This document shows positions 33,168-42,964 of a stretch of 64,000 bases of DNA, in pieces. The DNA is from Acidocella aminolytica 101 = DSM 11237 (GTDB lineage Bacteria > Pseudomonadota > Alphaproteobacteria > Acetobacterales > Acetobacteraceae). The position numbers and the translations under genes are program-made. The stretch lies in the NCBI RefSeq assembly GCF_900129125.1, contig NZ_FQVJ01000001.1, positions 170,993 to 234,992 on the forward strand. Direction: 5' to 3'. The stretch's first letter is position 1. Each line of letters begins with the position of its first letter. The notes beneath the pieces were generated by a model, which saw nothing but the letters and a program-made list of their open reading frames with translations, was not told where the DNA came from and did no database searches.

Positions 33168-34955
33168 TCAGGCCGTGGCCGTGCCGTCCTTTTCATCCAG
33201 ATCGCTCTTATCCGTCTCGAACAGATCCTGAAGTTCCTTCGTTGCCTCCTGTGCGGTTTGGATCAGCTTGGTTTCGTCACTGCCGATGTCGTAGCTTTCA
33301 TGCAGTAGGCGGTCGTCATGTTTGCGGAATATCTCAATCGCCCGCTTGGCGCGGGCTTCCGGTATCTCCAGCGCCTCCATGATGATTTCCGTCATACGCA
33401 AGGAGGAGAAAAAGGTTTCTCTGACAAATAGGTCCACCCCGGCGGACATCAACAGATGCACATGGCGCCTGTTACGCGCTCGCGCCACAACCTTCACATG
33501 CGGAAATTTCCGCCGCACCATTTCCGCAACCGCCACGCAGCCTTCAAAATCATCTAGCGCGATCACCAGAACTTTCGCGTTCTCAAGTCCGGCGGCGCGC
33601 ATAAGCTCCTCGCGCGTGGGGTCGCCGTAAAATACCTGCACCCCGAAGCGGCGAATAAAATCCACCTGAGCGGCGCTGCGGTCCAAGGCGGTGAAGTTGA
33701 TTTTCTGCATGGCGAGAATACGACCGATAATCTGCCCCATCCGTCCGAACCCGCAAATGATAACCGGCGCGGCCTCCACGGTCTCCAATTTGTCGAAGGG
33801 GCGGGATTTCTTGGTCTCCAGCTTGTGCATCACGAAACGCTCTGACAGCGAGAGCAAAATTGGTGCGACCATCATTGAAAGCGCGATCACCAGCGTGGCC
33901 TTCGCCGCCAGATGCTTATCCAGCGTGCCTTCCGCCACAGCTGTGGTGAACAGTACGAAACCAAACTCACTGCCCTCTGACAGCACCAGGGAAAACCGCA
34001 GCGCGGCCCCGGTCAGGCGGCGGCGCACATAGCTCACCGCAAAGGCAATCCCCGTCTTCAGTGCCACCAGCCCAAGCACCGGCGCCAGAATTTCCAGCGG
34101 CTTGTGTACCAACAGGCCAAGATCGGCCGACATGCCCACAGAGATGAAGAAAAACCCGAGCAAAAGCCCCTCGAACGGCTCGATATCCGCCTGTACCTCA
34201 TGCCGGTAATCGGAATCAGAGACCATCACCCCCGCCATGAACGCGCCAAGCGAAGGGGATAGCCCTGCCCAATGCGCCAAGGTCGCCGTGCCCACCACCA
34301 GCAGCAAAGCCGTGGCGGTGAACACTTCCGGCACTTTTGCGGCGGCCACCATGCGGAAAACATAAGGCACCAGCAGCGTGCCGCCGGCCAGAATGCCAAC
34401 TACCACCGCCGCCCCGCGCGCCACGGCGTCCCAGGAGAATTGCGCCGTATCGCTGCCTGCCAGAATGGGCAGCAAGGCTAGGGCGGGAATCGCAGCCATA
34501 TCCTGAAACAGCAGCACCGCGAAAGCATCGCGCCCCGGAATGGTGGGCAGCAAATTGCGTTCCGAGAGCAAGGGCAGCGCGATAGCGGTGGAAGACAGCG
34601 CCAGACCAATCCCCAGCACGGTGGCGTCCTCCATATTAACGCCAAACAGCACGAGCAGGCAGGCTATTATGAACGCCGTGGGCACCATCTGCCCCAGCCC
34701 CAGTCCGAACACGGCCTTGCGTAGCACCCACAAGCGATGAGGGCGCAATTCCAGCCCGATTAGAAACAGCAGCATGGTAACGCCAAACTCGGCCACATCG
34801 CTTATTTCGTTAACATTGGTGACCAGACCAAGCACAGAGGGCCCAATGACCACCCCGGCGGCGAGATAACCCAGGATGCTCCCCAGCCCCGCATAGCGGG
34901 ACAAGGGCACGGCAAGCACAATGGCGGCGAGGAGGATCAGCAACGTTAAGAGCAT
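33168..34955 (-). CDS. Monovalent cation:proton antiporter with TrkA-N domain (KefB/KefC-type)
   Basis: A 595-residue CPA2-family transporter. The membrane domain has about 12-13 segments including GLGSILGYLAAGVVIGP, VTMLLFLIGLELRP, and the ion-site-like LFQDMAAIPALALLP. The cytoplasmic RCK/TrkA-N domain starts near residue 400 with VIICGFGRMGQIIGRILA (NAD/nucleotide-binding glycines). It ends in an acidic tail rich in Asp, Glu and Lys. Relatives exchange potassium for protons and, in Kef proteins, are gated by glutathione adducts to protect against electrophiles. No KefF/KefG ancillary gene adjoins it, and glutathione sensitivity is not provable here. Confidence 0.92.
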   Translation of the reverse strand: MLLTLLILLAAIVLAVPLSRYAGLGSILGYLAAGVVIGPSVLGLVTNVNEISDVAEFGVTMLLFLIGLELRPHRLWVLRKAVFGLGLGQMVPTAFIIACLLVLFGVNMEDATVLGIGLALSSTAIALPLLSERNLLPTIPGRDAFAVLLFQDMAAIPALALLPILAGSDTAQFSWDAVARGAAVVVGILAGGTLLVPYVFRMVAAAKVPEVFTATALLLVVGTATLAHWAGLSPSLGAFMAGVMVSDSDYRHEVQADIEPFEGLLLGFFFISVGMSADLGLLVHKPLEILAPVLGLVALKTGIAFAVSYVRRRLTGAALRFSLVLSEGSEFGFVLFTTAVAEGTLDKHLAAKATLVIALSMMVAPILLSLSERFVMHKLETKKSRPFDKLETVEAAPVIICGFGRMGQIIGRILAMQKINFTALDRSAAQVDFIRRFGVQVFYGDPTREELMRAAGLENAKVLVIALDDFEGCVAVAEMVRRKFPHVKVVARARNRRHVHLLMSAGVDLFVRETFFSSLRMTEIIMEALEIPEARAKRAIEIFRKHDDRLLHESYDIGSDETKLIQTAQEATKELQDLFETDKSDLDEKDGTATA

Positions 34956-35020
34956 GTCTGCTCCTTATATGAAAAACGCTGCCTGCGTGTTAAAAATCAA
35001 ACATTGTAAGCATTTAGCGG

Positions 35021-35048
35021 TGCAGGTTCCGCTGCGCCGGAACCTACA
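35021..35048 (-). terminator. Hairpin after the UbiH-type gene, possible terminator
   Basis: TGCAGGTTCCG and CGGAACCTACA pair with one mismatch around a six-base loop, 17 bases past the stop of the UbiH-type gene. No T-run follows on the minus strand, so intrinsic termination is doubtful. Confidence 0.35.
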
Positions 35049-35064
35049 AGACTCAGCGTCAGCC

Positions 35065-36246
35065 TTACCGCCCCATCGCTGCCAGCATGAAGCGCTGCTT
35101 CAGGCGCGGCATCCGTTCCACCGCCGCCAGCCCCAAATCCCGTGCCAGCCTTACGGGTGGGAAGTTGGTTGAGAACAGCCGGTCCAGCGCATCCATGCCC
35201 AGCAGCATGGCCATATTCACCGGGCGCTGCCGGGCTTGATAAGCGCGCAGAACAGAATCAGCGCCAGGGTCTTCCGCCTTACTGGCCAGATCCAGCAGCG
35301 CGGCGGCATCCCGCAGGCCTAAATTCAACCCTTGCCCCGCGATAGGGTGCACGCCATGCGCGGAATCCCCGGCCAGGGCCAGGCGGGTATCGTAATAACG
35401 CGACGCATACATGGCGTAGAGCGGGTAAAGCCAGCGCCGTCCCGCCAGGGTGAAGCTGCCCAGCCGGTTGCCAAGCCGTGCCGCCACCTGCCGTGCCAGG
35501 GCGGCATCGTCCATGCCGTAAAGCAGTTTGGCGTTGGCGTCGCTCTCAGTGAACACGAGGGCTGAGAGGTTAGGGGCCGCGGCGGTGCCGGTCATGGGCA
35601 GCACGGCAAACGGCCCACCGGGAAGAAAGTGCTCCAATGCCACACTATTGTGCGGCTTTTCATGCGCGATGGCGAAGATCACGCCGGTTTGATGGTAAGG
35701 CAAGCGCGTCACGCTAATGCCCGCTTGGTTACGCAAGGGGGATTGCCGCCCCTCCGCCGCCACTACCAGCTTGGACTCAAAGCGTTCATCTCCAACTTGA
35801 AGCACGGCACCATCCGCATTGCGTGTCACCACCGCCTCGGCTGGGGCGCGCACGATCACGTCAGAGTCCGCCAGCGCCGCGTTCAGCGCCACGCGGACGG
35901 AGCGCGCCTCGATAATCCACCCAAACGGGTCGTCCCCGACGGCCCGATGATCGAAATGAAGCTTGAGCGGGGAGGGGGCGCGGCCGGGCTTTCCGTCGGT
36001 CACGTCGATATCCAGAATCGGGCAGGGAGCGAAAGGCAAGCGCTCCCAAAGCCCAGCTTCCCGCAGGATGTCCTTGCATCCATGCGCGATGGCATAGGCC
36101 CGGCCATCGAAATCAGGGTGCTCCATTGGCTTGAGGTCGGCTTTATCAACCAATAGAACCTTGCGGCCCCGCGCCGCCAAGGCCAGCGCCAGCGTGCCGC
36201 CCACCGGGCCGGCGCCCACCACCGCGATCTCGCATGAAGTTGTCAT
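35065..36246 (-). CDS. UbiH/UbiF/VisC/COQ6-family FAD-dependent hydroxylase
   Basis: A 393-residue flavoprotein monooxygenase of the ubiquinone biosynthesis family. The FAD-binding GxGxxG is in VVGAGPVGGTLALALAARG (residues about 9-27), the second motif is the DG/GRQSPLR region (VVAAEGRQSPLRNQAGI), and the third GD motif is GDSAHGVHPIAGQGLNLG. It adds a hydroxyl to the aromatic ring of ubiquinone intermediates with O2 and NAD(P)H. Which of the three ring positions (C1, C5 or C6) it serves cannot be told, since alphaproteobacteria mix UbiL, UbiM, UbiH and others. Monocistronic by spacing. Confidence 0.9.
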   Translation of the reverse strand: MTTSCEIAVVGAGPVGGTLALALAARGRKVLLVDKADLKPMEHPDFDGRAYAIAHGCKDILREAGLWERLPFAPCPILDIDVTDGKPGRAPSPLKLHFDHRAVGDDPFGWIIEARSVRVALNAALADSDVIVRAPAEAVVTRNADGAVLQVGDERFESKLVVAAEGRQSPLRNQAGISVTRLPYHQTGVIFAIAHEKPHNSVALEHFLPGGPFAVLPMTGTAAAPNLSALVFTESDANAKLLYGMDDAALARQVAARLGNRLGSFTLAGRRWLYPLYAMYASRYYDTRLALAGDSAHGVHPIAGQGLNLGLRDAAALLDLASKAEDPGADSVLRAYQARQRPVNMAMLLGMDALDRLFSTNFPPVRLARDLGLAAVERMPRLKQRFMLAAMGR

Positions 36247-36586
36247 GATGAAACCTTGCCAGAAAATTCCGAAGCCGGAAACTGTACAGCGGCGGGGGGG
36301 CAGATGACGGCGCGTTCATCCATTCCGCTATATGAAGAAAAAATGACCATGGTTTTGCCTAAAAAATGGGCTGGCTGTCGGTCCGCTTCTTGTCTTAGCC
36401 GCGCTCCGCTTTGCCTGAGCCGCCGGAACCTCCCGCCAACGAGATGAACATGAAGGCCCCCGCAAGACTGGCATGCTCCTTGCTGCGGAAGAGATTGCCT
36501 ATCGCACTGAGCTTTCATGATCACGCGCTGCTGGCCTGTCCGGGCTCCGGGCCTTTCAAGGCAACGCATTGAGGAACGAGGACTTG
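36247..36586. other. 340-base intergenic region upstream of amtB
   Basis: No protein-coding gene or RNA is recognised, and a glnK gene, which usually precedes amtB, is absent. It contains the sigma-54 promoter match listed separately at 36469-36484. An A/T-centred imperfect repeat TTGCCTAAAAAATGGGCTG at about 36356 loosely recalls an NtrC-binding site but is a weak match. Confidence 0.6.
36469..36484 (+). promoter_or_regulatory. Sigma-54 (RpoN) promoter match upstream of amtB
   Basis: TGGCATGCTCCTTGCT fits the -24/-12 consensus TGGCACG-N4-TTGCW with exact spacing between the GG and GC elements; only one base in the TGGCACG half and none in the TTGCT half differ from it. The distance to the amtB start is 102 bases. 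Ammonium transporter genes are classic NtrC/RpoN targets, which makes the match meaningful. Confidence 0.7.
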
Positions 36587-37894
36587 ATGACGAAAAGATC
36601 TCTTTTAGGCTTGCCCGTGGGCCTCGGCCTGGCAGCGGCCAGCTGCGCGCCCGCAATGGCGCAGACCGCCGCGCCGACCCTTAACTCGGGTGATACCGCC
36701 TGGATGCTGACCTCTTCCGCCATCGTGCTAATGATGACGGTGCCGGGTTTGGCGCTGTACTATGCGGGCCTGTTGCGGAAGAAGAACATGCTGGCCATGC
36801 TGATGCAGTGCTTCTTCACCACGGCGCTCGTCACCGTTCTGTGGTGTGTTGTCGGCTACAGCCTCGCCTTCACTGCGGGGAACCCGCTTTTTGGCGGTTT
36901 CTCACGCGTAATGCTGGAAGGCACTGGCCTCAATGGCCTGTCAGGCACAATCCCGGAGACCGTGTTTGCCTTCTTCCAGTGCACATTCGCTATTATTACC
37001 CCGGCGCTTATCCTGGGCGGGCCGGCTGATCGTCTGAAGTTCTCCTCCTCCATGGTGTTCATCGGCATTTGGCTGCTGCTGGTTTACTGCCCGATCGCGC
37101 ACATGGTCTGGGGCCCGGGCGGATTCTTGGGCAATCTCGGCGTGCTTGACTTCGCGGGCGGCACCGTGGTGCACATCGACTCCGCCGTTCCCGGCCTGAT
37201 CGCCGCCATCATGGTCGGCAAGCGCTCCGGCTATGGGCGTGAAAACATGGCGCCCGCTAATATGGGCTACGCAATGATCGGCGCCTCCATGCTGTGGGTT
37301 GGCTGGTTTGGGTTCAATGCCGGTTCCGCGCTGACCGCTGGCGGTCAGGCGGGTATGGCGGCCATCAACACCCAACTCGCCACCGCCGCCGCTGTACTAT
37401 CCTGGACACTCGCTGAGTGGGCCGTGAAGGGGAAGCCGAGTCTGCTGGGGGCGATCTCCGGTGCGGTTGCGGGTCTGGTTGCCATTACCCCGGCCTGCGG
37501 CTTTGTTCCGGTCGGTGGTGCGCTGGTCATTGGCCTAGCGGCTGGCGTGGTCTGCTTCTGGGGCGTCACCGGCTTCAAGAATATGTTCGGCTATGACGAT
37601 GCGCTGGACGTCTGGGGTGTACATGGCCTCGGTGGTATCCTGGGAGCGCTGCTCACCGGCGTGTTCGCGGTTTCCTCCGTGGGTGGCGCGGGCCATTCCG
37701 GCCTGATCGACGGCAATGCTGGTCAGGTGCTCATCCAGGCCGAGGGCGTTATCGTCACCATCGTGTACGACGCAGTCGTGAGCTACATTCTACTCAAGCT
37801 AATCGACATAACCATGGGTCTGCGCGTCTCCAAGGAAGAAGAGATCGAAGGTCTAGACATAAACCAGCATGGCGAGGTCATCTCACACGGCTGA
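36587..37894 (+). CDS. amtB: Ammonium transporter AmtB
   Basis: A 435-residue channel-type ammonium transporter. The ATG at 36587 has GAGG five bases upstream and yields a cleavable signal peptide (ending in ASCAPAMAQ), typical for proteobacterial AmtB; an earlier TTG at 36569 is less likely. The Amt signature with D-FAGG--VH is seen as LDFAGGTVVHIDSAVPGL, the phenylalanine gate region as FFQCTFAIITPALILGG, and the twin-His site region as VWGVHGLGGILGALLTG. About eleven membrane segments follow the signal. The usual upstream partner glnK is missing here. A strong terminator follows 28 bases after the stop. Nitrogen control by RpoN is suggested by the promoter match. Confidence 0.96.
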   Translation: MTKRSLLGLPVGLGLAAASCAPAMAQTAAPTLNSGDTAWMLTSSAIVLMMTVPGLALYYAGLLRKKNMLAMLMQCFFTTALVTVLWCVVGYSLAFTAGNPLFGGFSRVMLEGTGLNGLSGTIPETVFAFFQCTFAIITPALILGGPADRLKFSSSMVFIGIWLLLVYCPIAHMVWGPGGFLGNLGVLDFAGGTVVHIDSAVPGLIAAIMVGKRSGYGRENMAPANMGYAMIGASMLWVGWFGFNAGSALTAGGQAGMAAINTQLATAAAVLSWTLAEWAVKGKPSLLGAISGAVAGLVAITPACGFVPVGGALVIGLAAGVVCFWGVTGFKNMFGYDDALDVWGVHGLGGILGALLTGVFAVSSVGGAGHSGLIDGNAGQVLIQAEGVIVTIVYDAVVSYILLKLIDITMGLRVSKEEEIEGLDINQHGEVISHG

Positions 37895-37922
37895 CACGCA
37901 TCTTCGGTCACGTGTTGGTCCG

Positions 37923-37950
37923 CCCTCCCGGCCCCGCCGGGAGGGTTTTT
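37923..37950 (+). terminator. Rho-independent terminator after amtB
   Basis: CCCTCCCGGC pairs with GCCGGGAGGG around a CCC loop, then five T follow. It is a textbook intrinsic terminator 28 bases after the amtB stop. Confidence 0.93.
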
Positions 37951-38032
37951 CGTGTCCATCTCCGCCGCCATGATCTGGATCAATGGCTGTCACCGGGATC
38001 TTTGCTCTGCTTCCGCGTTCGAAAGGCGGAAA

Positions 38033-38443
38033 ATGAGCGGCGAAACTGAAACAGCCTATGAAATTCTGGGGGGGGCGGCGGTTGTGCGGGCCCTGGCAGA
38101 ACGTTTTTACGATATTATGGACAGCAACCCAGCCTATGCCGAGCTGCGCGCCATGCATATGCCGGATCTGAAGGCGGTCTGTGACTCCTTCACCGGGTTT
38201 CTGAGCGTTTGGCTGGGCGGCCCGCGGGATTGGCTGGACCAGCGTGGCAGCTTTTGCCTGATGTCCCGCCATGCAGGCATGGGCATCACCTCGGGAACCG
38301 CCGGACAATGGTTGGATGCCATGCGCGAGGCGATGGACGGGCTGGTGATGGACAAAGCTTTGCGTGTGAAGATGGATAACGCCTTCACCCGCCTTGCAGA
38401 AGCCATGGCATGGACCGCCAAAACCACCGCCGGCCCAGCCTGA
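38033..38443 (+). CDS. Group II truncated haemoglobin (trHb2)
   Basis: A 136-residue haem protein of the 2-on-2 globin family. The start at ATG 38033 (preceded by AAGGCGG) gives MSGETETAYEILGG, and the upstream open frame is spurious. Visible are YEILGGAAVVRALAERFYD, the trHb2-type DSNPAYAELRAMH, FLSVWLGGPRDWLD and the proximal His in MSRHAGMGI (F8). Family members bind O2, NO or CO and may detoxify nitric oxide or deliver oxygen; none of this can be assigned here. It sits between amtB and tkt and may be transcribed on its own. Confidence 0.88.
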   Translation: MSGETETAYEILGGAAVVRALAERFYDIMDSNPAYAELRAMHMPDLKAVCDSFTGFLSVWLGGPRDWLDQRGSFCLMSRHAGMGITSGTAGQWLDAMREAMDGLVMDKALRVKMDNAFTRLAEAMAWTAKTTAGPA

Positions 38444-38528
38444 ACGCGGCCATTTCCTTGCCTCGCCGGGTTGATGCAAAGGAATTGTAGCATTATGCAC
38501 GCGCCGATTAGCAAGGATTGGCGGGATC

Positions 38529-40565
38529 ATGGCGAGCATTGCGGATAATTCAGGCAACGAAGCGGCGCTGAAGCGCCAGGCGGAAATTCTGGCCCAGCAG
38601 CCCAGCGAAGACCGGATGATGGCCAACGCCATCCGGGCGCTCGCAATTGACGCGGTGGAAGCCGCGAAGTCCGGCCATCCCGGCATGCCGATGGGCATGG
38701 CCGACGCCGCCACAGTGCTCTATCGTAAATTCCTGAAATTCGACGCTGCCGTGCCGGATTGGTGGGACCGCGACCGTTTCGTGCTCTCCGCTGGTCATGG
38801 CTCCATGCTGCTTTACGCGCTGCTGCATCTCACCGGCCATGAGGGGATGGGCATTGAGCAACTCAAGACCTTCCGCCAGTTGCATTCCCCCGCCGCCGGC
38901 CACCCGGAATATGGCGAGCACCCGGCCATTGAGATGACCACTGGCCCGCTCGGCCAGGGCTTTGCCACCTCCGTCGGCATGGCGCTGGCGGAGCGTATGC
39001 TGGCGGCCAAGTTCGGCAAGTCCCTGGTCGATCACCGGACCTGGGTGGTTGCGGGCGATGGCTGCTTGCAGGAAGGTGTCTCCCACGAAGCCGCCGCCCT
39101 GGCGGGCCACTTGAAGCTGAACAAGCTGACCGTGCTGTGGGATGACAACTCCATCTCCATCGACGGCGCCACCAGCGTTTCTACCTCAGAGGACACGCTG
39201 AAGCGCTTTGCCGCGTATGGCTGGGCCACCCGCCGCATCGACGGGCATAATTTCGAGGAGTTGGCCGCCGCTTTGGCCTTCGCCCAGAAATCATCCAAGC
39301 CCACCATCATTGCCTGCCGCACCGTCATTGGCTTCGGTGCTCCCACCAAGGCGGGCACGGCAGGTGTACACGGCGCCGCCCTTGGTGGGGCCGAGGCTGA
39401 GGCCGCCAAGAAAGCTCTGGGTTGGAACCACCTGCCCTTCGTGGTGCCGGAAGAAATTTACGCCCCCTGGCATGAGGCCGGGGCGCGTGGGGCTTCCACC
39501 CGCCGTGCTTGGCTGAAGCGTCTGGCCAAACACCCCATGCGCGCCGAGTTCGAGCGTGTGATGCAGGGCAAGCTGCCGGAAGGCTGGGCCGAGACGATGA
39601 GCGCCTACAAGGCCCAGCTTGCCGAGACCAAGCCCAAACTCGCCACCCGCCAGGCCAGCCAGAAGGCGCTGGAGGTGCTGGTGCCCGCCATTCCTGAGCT
39701 GGTTGGCGGCTCAGCGGATCTCACCGGCTCCAACCTTACCTTGGTGAAGGGCATGGCTGGCGTTGAGCCGGGCAATTATGCGGGCCGTTACATCTATTAC
39801 GGCATTCGCGAGTTCGGCATGGCGGCGGCGATGAATGGCATCGCCCTGCATGGCGGCCTCATCCCTTATGGCGGCACGTTTTTCGTGTTCTCCGATTATA
39901 TGCGCCCGGCCATCCGTCTGGCGGCGTTGATGGGTACCCGCGCCATCCATGTGCTAACCCATGACTCCATCGGCCTGGGTGAAGATGGTCCGACCCACCA
40001 GCCTGTCGAGCATCTGGCCTCACTGCGCGCCATGCCGAATGTGCTAGTGTTGCGCCCGAGTGATGCGATTGAAACCGCCGAGGCCTGGGAAGTCGCCATC
40101 AAGAATACCAAGGGCCCGAGCCTGCTGGTTCTCTCCCGCCAGGGTGTGCCCGCTTTGCGTGACGTGGCCAACGGCAATAAGACCGCCCGCGGCGCTTATG
40201 TGCTGGCTGAGGCCAACGGCCCCCGAGCCGCCACCATTATCGCCACCGGCACGGAAGTTTCCCTGGCGATGGCGGCGAAGAAGAAGCTTGCCGGACAAGG
40301 CGTTGAGGTAGCGGTGGTTTCCGCACCGTGCTTTGAGCTGTTCGCCCAGCAATCGTCCGAATATCAGAAAGAGGTTCTGGGCACCGCGCTGCGCATTGGC
40401 GTGGAAGCTGCGAGCGGCTTCGGCTGGGAGCGTTGGCTCGGGCCTGAAGGAATTTTCATCGGTATGACCGGGTTTGGTGCTAGCGCCCCGGCGGAAATTC
40501 TGTACGAACATTTCGGTATCACGGAAGCGGCGATCGTGGCCGCGGTAAAGCAAGAAGGAAACTGA
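38529..40565 (+). CDS. tkt: Transketolase
   Basis: A 678-residue TPP-dependent enzyme that moves two-carbon units in the pentose phosphate pathway and, in autotrophs, the Calvin cycle. The TPP domain holds GDGCLQEGVSHEAAALAGH with Asp for the metal ion, the N-terminal HIS-like SAGHGSMLLYALLHL, TGPLGQGFATSVG, and the second domain carries REFGMAAAMNGIALHGG with the catalytic Glu. The C-terminal domain ends with EAAIVAAVKQEGN. It is the first gene of tkt-gap-pgk; gap begins two bases after its stop. The cbb-like gene order without rubisco genes nearby favours the pentose phosphate and lower glycolytic roles. Confidence 0.97.
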   Translation: MASIADNSGNEAALKRQAEILAQQPSEDRMMANAIRALAIDAVEAAKSGHPGMPMGMADAATVLYRKFLKFDAAVPDWWDRDRFVLSAGHGSMLLYALLHLTGHEGMGIEQLKTFRQLHSPAAGHPEYGEHPAIEMTTGPLGQGFATSVGMALAERMLAAKFGKSLVDHRTWVVAGDGCLQEGVSHEAAALAGHLKLNKLTVLWDDNSISIDGATSVSTSEDTLKRFAAYGWATRRIDGHNFEELAAALAFAQKSSKPTIIACRTVIGFGAPTKAGTAGVHGAALGGAEAEAAKKALGWNHLPFVVPEEIYAPWHEAGARGASTRRAWLKRLAKHPMRAEFERVMQGKLPEGWAETMSAYKAQLAETKPKLATRQASQKALEVLVPAIPELVGGSADLTGSNLTLVKGMAGVEPGNYAGRYIYYGIREFGMAAAMNGIALHGGLIPYGGTFFVFSDYMRPAIRLAALMGTRAIHVLTHDSIGLGEDGPTHQPVEHLASLRAMPNVLVLRPSDAIETAEAWEVAIKNTKGPSLLVLSRQGVPALRDVANGNKTARGAYVLAEANGPRAATIIATGTEVSLAMAAKKKLAGQGVEVAVVSAPCFELFAQQSSEYQKEVLGTALRIGVEAASGFGWERWLGPEGIFIGMTGFGASAPAEILYEHFGITEAAIVAAVKQEGN

Positions 40566-40567
40566 CT

Positions 40568-41581
40568 ATGGCTGTGAAAATCGCGATCAACGGCTTCGGC
40601 CGTATCGGCCGCCTGGTTCTGCGCGCCCTCATTGAAAGCGGCCGTACGGATGTCGAGCCGGTGCTGATCAACGATCTGGGTTCGGTCTCCGACAATGCCC
40701 ACATGTTCCGCTATGATTCCGTGCATGGCCGCTTCCCTGGTGAGGTCAAGGTAGAAGGCGATGCGCTCGTCATCACCCATAACGGCCGCACTTACGGCCC
40801 CATCAAGGTCACCGCTGAGCGCGACCCCTCCAAGGTGCCCCTGCAGGGCGTGGACGTGGCGATGGAATGCACCGGCTTGTTCACTAAGCGTGACGCCGCC
40901 GCCCAGCTGCTCTCCGCTGGTGCGCGCAAGGTGCTGGTTTCCGCGCCGGCTGACGGCGTGGACGCCACCATTGTGTTCGGTGTGAACCACAAGACGCTGA
41001 CCAAGGACCACCAGATTATCTCCAACGCCTCCTGCACTACCAACTGCCTGGCGCCGGTCGCCAAGGTTCTGCAGGACAGCTTCGGGATCGAGCGTGGCTA
41101 TATGGTCACCATTCACTCCTACACCGGCGACCAGCGCACCGTGGACACGCTGCATAAAGACCTGCACCGCGCACGCGCTGCCGCCTGCAACATCATCCCT
41201 ACCTCCACCGGTGCGGCAAAAGCCGTTGGCCTGGTGCTGCCGGAGCTGAAGGGCAAGCTGGATGGTACCGCCATCCGCGTGCCGACCCCAAACGTGTCGC
41301 TCATCTCGCTGGACGTGGTGCTGAAGAAGCAGGCTTCCCCGGATGAGATCAACGCGGCGATGAAGGCGGCCTCCGAAGGTGAACTGAAGGGCATTCTCGG
41401 CTACTCCACCGAAAAGCTGGTCAGCTCGGACTTTAACCATGTCCCGGCCTCCTCCACATTCGATGCGCCGCAGACGACGGTGGTCGATGGCAGCCTGACC
41501 CGGGTTCTATCCTGGTACGACAATGAGTGGGGCTTCTCCAACCGCATGTCCGATACCGCCGCCTATTTTGGTGCGTTATGA
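40568..41581 (+). CDS. gap: Glyceraldehyde-3-phosphate dehydrogenase
   Basis: A 337-residue tetrameric NAD(P)-dependent dehydrogenase that oxidises glyceraldehyde 3-phosphate to 1,3-bisphosphoglycerate. NAD site [15 protein letters not shown], catalytic Cys in [12 protein letters not shown], His and phosphate-binding [16 protein letters not shown], and the C-terminal [12 protein letters not shown] are all present. It starts two bases after tkt and its stop overlaps the pgk start by four bases (ATGA), so tkt, gap and pgk are translated from one message. Cofactor preference is not evident. Confidence 0.97.
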   Translation: MAVKIAINGFGRIGRLVLRALIESGRTDVEPVLINDLGSVSDNAHMFRYDSVHGRFPGEVKVEGDALVITHNGRTYGPIKVTAERDPSKVPLQGVDVAMECTGLFTKRDAAAQLLSAGARKVLVSAPADGVDATIVFGVNHKTLTKDHQIISNASCTTNCLAPVAKVLQDSFGIERGYMVTIHSYTGDQRTVDTLHKDLHRARAAACNIIPTSTGAAKAVGLVLPELKGKLDGTAIRVPTPNVSLISLDVVLKKQASPDEINAAMKAASEGELKGILGYSTEKLVSSDFNHVPASSTFDAPQTTVVDGSLTRVLSWYDNEWGFSNRMSDTAAYFGAL

Positions 41582-42810
41582 GCCCCGCGCCGGAGATCAA
41601 TCTGGCGAGCCGGACGCTCGATGATGTGAATGTCACGGGGCAGCGCGTGCTGCTCCGTGCCGACCTCAACGTCCCCGTCCGGGACGGAAAGGTGACGGAC
41701 GCAACCCGTCTCGAACGCCTGATGCCGACCATCCGCGAGCTGTCCGAAAAGGGCGCCAAGGTGATCGTGCTTAGCCATTTCGACCGGCCGAAGGGCAAGG
41801 TCGTACCAGCGATGTCGCTCAAACCCATCGCGGAATCTCTGGGCCGCATCCTCGGCAAGCCGGTGGCTTTCTCGCCGGAATGTGTTGGTCCAGAAGCTGA
41901 ACAAGCCGTTGCAGCTCTAAAGAACGGCGACGTGCTGGTTCTGGAAAACACCCGCTTCCACCCAGGAGAGGAAAAGAACGACCCGGAATTTGCCGCACAG
42001 CTTGCAAAGCTGGGTGACATCTTCGTGAACGACGCGTTCTCCGCTGCGCACCGTGCTCACGCCTCCACCGAGGGGGTGGCACGGCGTTTGCCGTCCTTCG
42101 CGGGGCGGCTAATGCAGGCTGAACTGCACGCGCTGGAAGCCGCGCTTGGCAACCCGCAGCGTCCGGTCGCGGCCATCGTCGCGGGTTCCAAGGTCTCCAC
42201 CAAGCTCGACCTGCTGAACAACCTTGTCACCAAAGTAGATATTCTGGTGATCGGCGGCGCCATGGCCAATACCTTCCTGGCGGCACAGGGCTATTCGGTT
42301 GGCAAGTCCTTGCAGGAGCCTAACCTGCACGGCACTGCGCTGGAGATTCTCAAGAACGCCGCCGCCAAGGGCTGTGAGATCCTACTGCCGAAAGATGTCG
42401 TGGTGGCGGAGAAGTTCGAGGCTGACACCTCGACCCAGGTGGTCAATGTAGACGCCATCCCCGACAACGCCATGGCGTTGGATGTCGGGCCCGCGACGGT
42501 TGAGAACTTCATCAAGCGCCTGCCAGAGATCAAGACGATCATCTGGAACGGCCCGCTTGGCGCTTTCGAGACCAAGCCGTTCGATACCTCCACCAACACG
42601 CTCGCCCAGGCCATTGCCCAGGCTACGAAGGAAGGCAAGGTGATCTCGGTCGGCGGTGGCGGTGATACCGTCTCGGCCCTGAAACTGGCTGGCGTGCATC
42701 ATGACATGACCTATATCTCTTCCGCTGGCGGCGCCTTCCTGGAATGGATGGAGGGCAAGATTCTCCCCGGCGTGGAAGCGCTGAGCAAAATCTTCTCCAA
42801 TTACGGCTGA
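41578..42810 (+). CDS. pgk: Phosphoglycerate kinase
   Basis: A 410-residue kinase that makes ATP from 1,3-bisphosphoglycerate. The longer open frame back to 41527 lies inside gap; the ATG at 41578 gives [19 protein letters not shown] and overlaps the gap stop. The N-terminal substrate loop [26 protein letters not shown], and the nucleotide-binding [11 protein letters not shown] are visible. Fructose-bisphosphate aldolase does not follow; a terminator does. Together with gap it forms the substrate-level phosphorylation step. Confidence 0.97.
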   Translation: MSPAPEINLASRTLDDVNVTGQRVLLRADLNVPVRDGKVTDATRLERLMPTIRELSEKGAKVIVLSHFDRPKGKVVPAMSLKPIAESLGRILGKPVAFSPECVGPEAEQAVAALKNGDVLVLENTRFHPGEEKNDPEFAAQLAKLGDIFVNDAFSAAHRAHASTEGVARRLPSFAGRLMQAELHALEAALGNPQRPVAAIVAGSKVSTKLDLLNNLVTKVDILVIGGAMANTFLAAQGYSVGKSLQEPNLHGTALEILKNAAAKGCEILLPKDVVVAEKFEADTSTQVVNVDAIPDNAMALDVGPATVENFIKRLPEIKTIIWNGPLGAFETKPFDTSTNTLAQAIAQATKEGKVISVGGGGDTVSALKLAGVHHDMTYISSAGGAFLEWMEGKILPGVEALSKIFSNYG

Positions 42811-42837
42811 AGATAAATTCAGAATTTAGCGCCTTTG

Positions 42838-42867
42838 GCCGCCTTTCTCCAGAAAGGCGGCTTTTTT
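42838..42867 (+). terminator. Rho-independent terminator of the tkt-gap-pgk operon
   Basis: GCCGCCTTTC and GAAAGGCGGC pair around a four-base loop and are followed by six T. It is 28 bases after the pgk stop. Confidence 0.93.
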
Positions 42868-42964
42868 ATGTCAGGGCTCCCAGATCGCAACTCATATTCC
42901 GGTATAGATGCCCAGCGTTTCCTGCTGATGGACAGTTGCACGGCGCAAGCCTAGTGGGAATTTC

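Noticed and set aside
36256..36447. 63-residue frame in the amtB leader
   Set aside because: No ribosome binding site and no homology-like motif; not a glnK.
40364..41440. 358-residue minus-strand frame opposite gap
   Set aside because: It mirrors the codon structure of gap and tkt; its composition is His/Gly/Val-rich without motifs.
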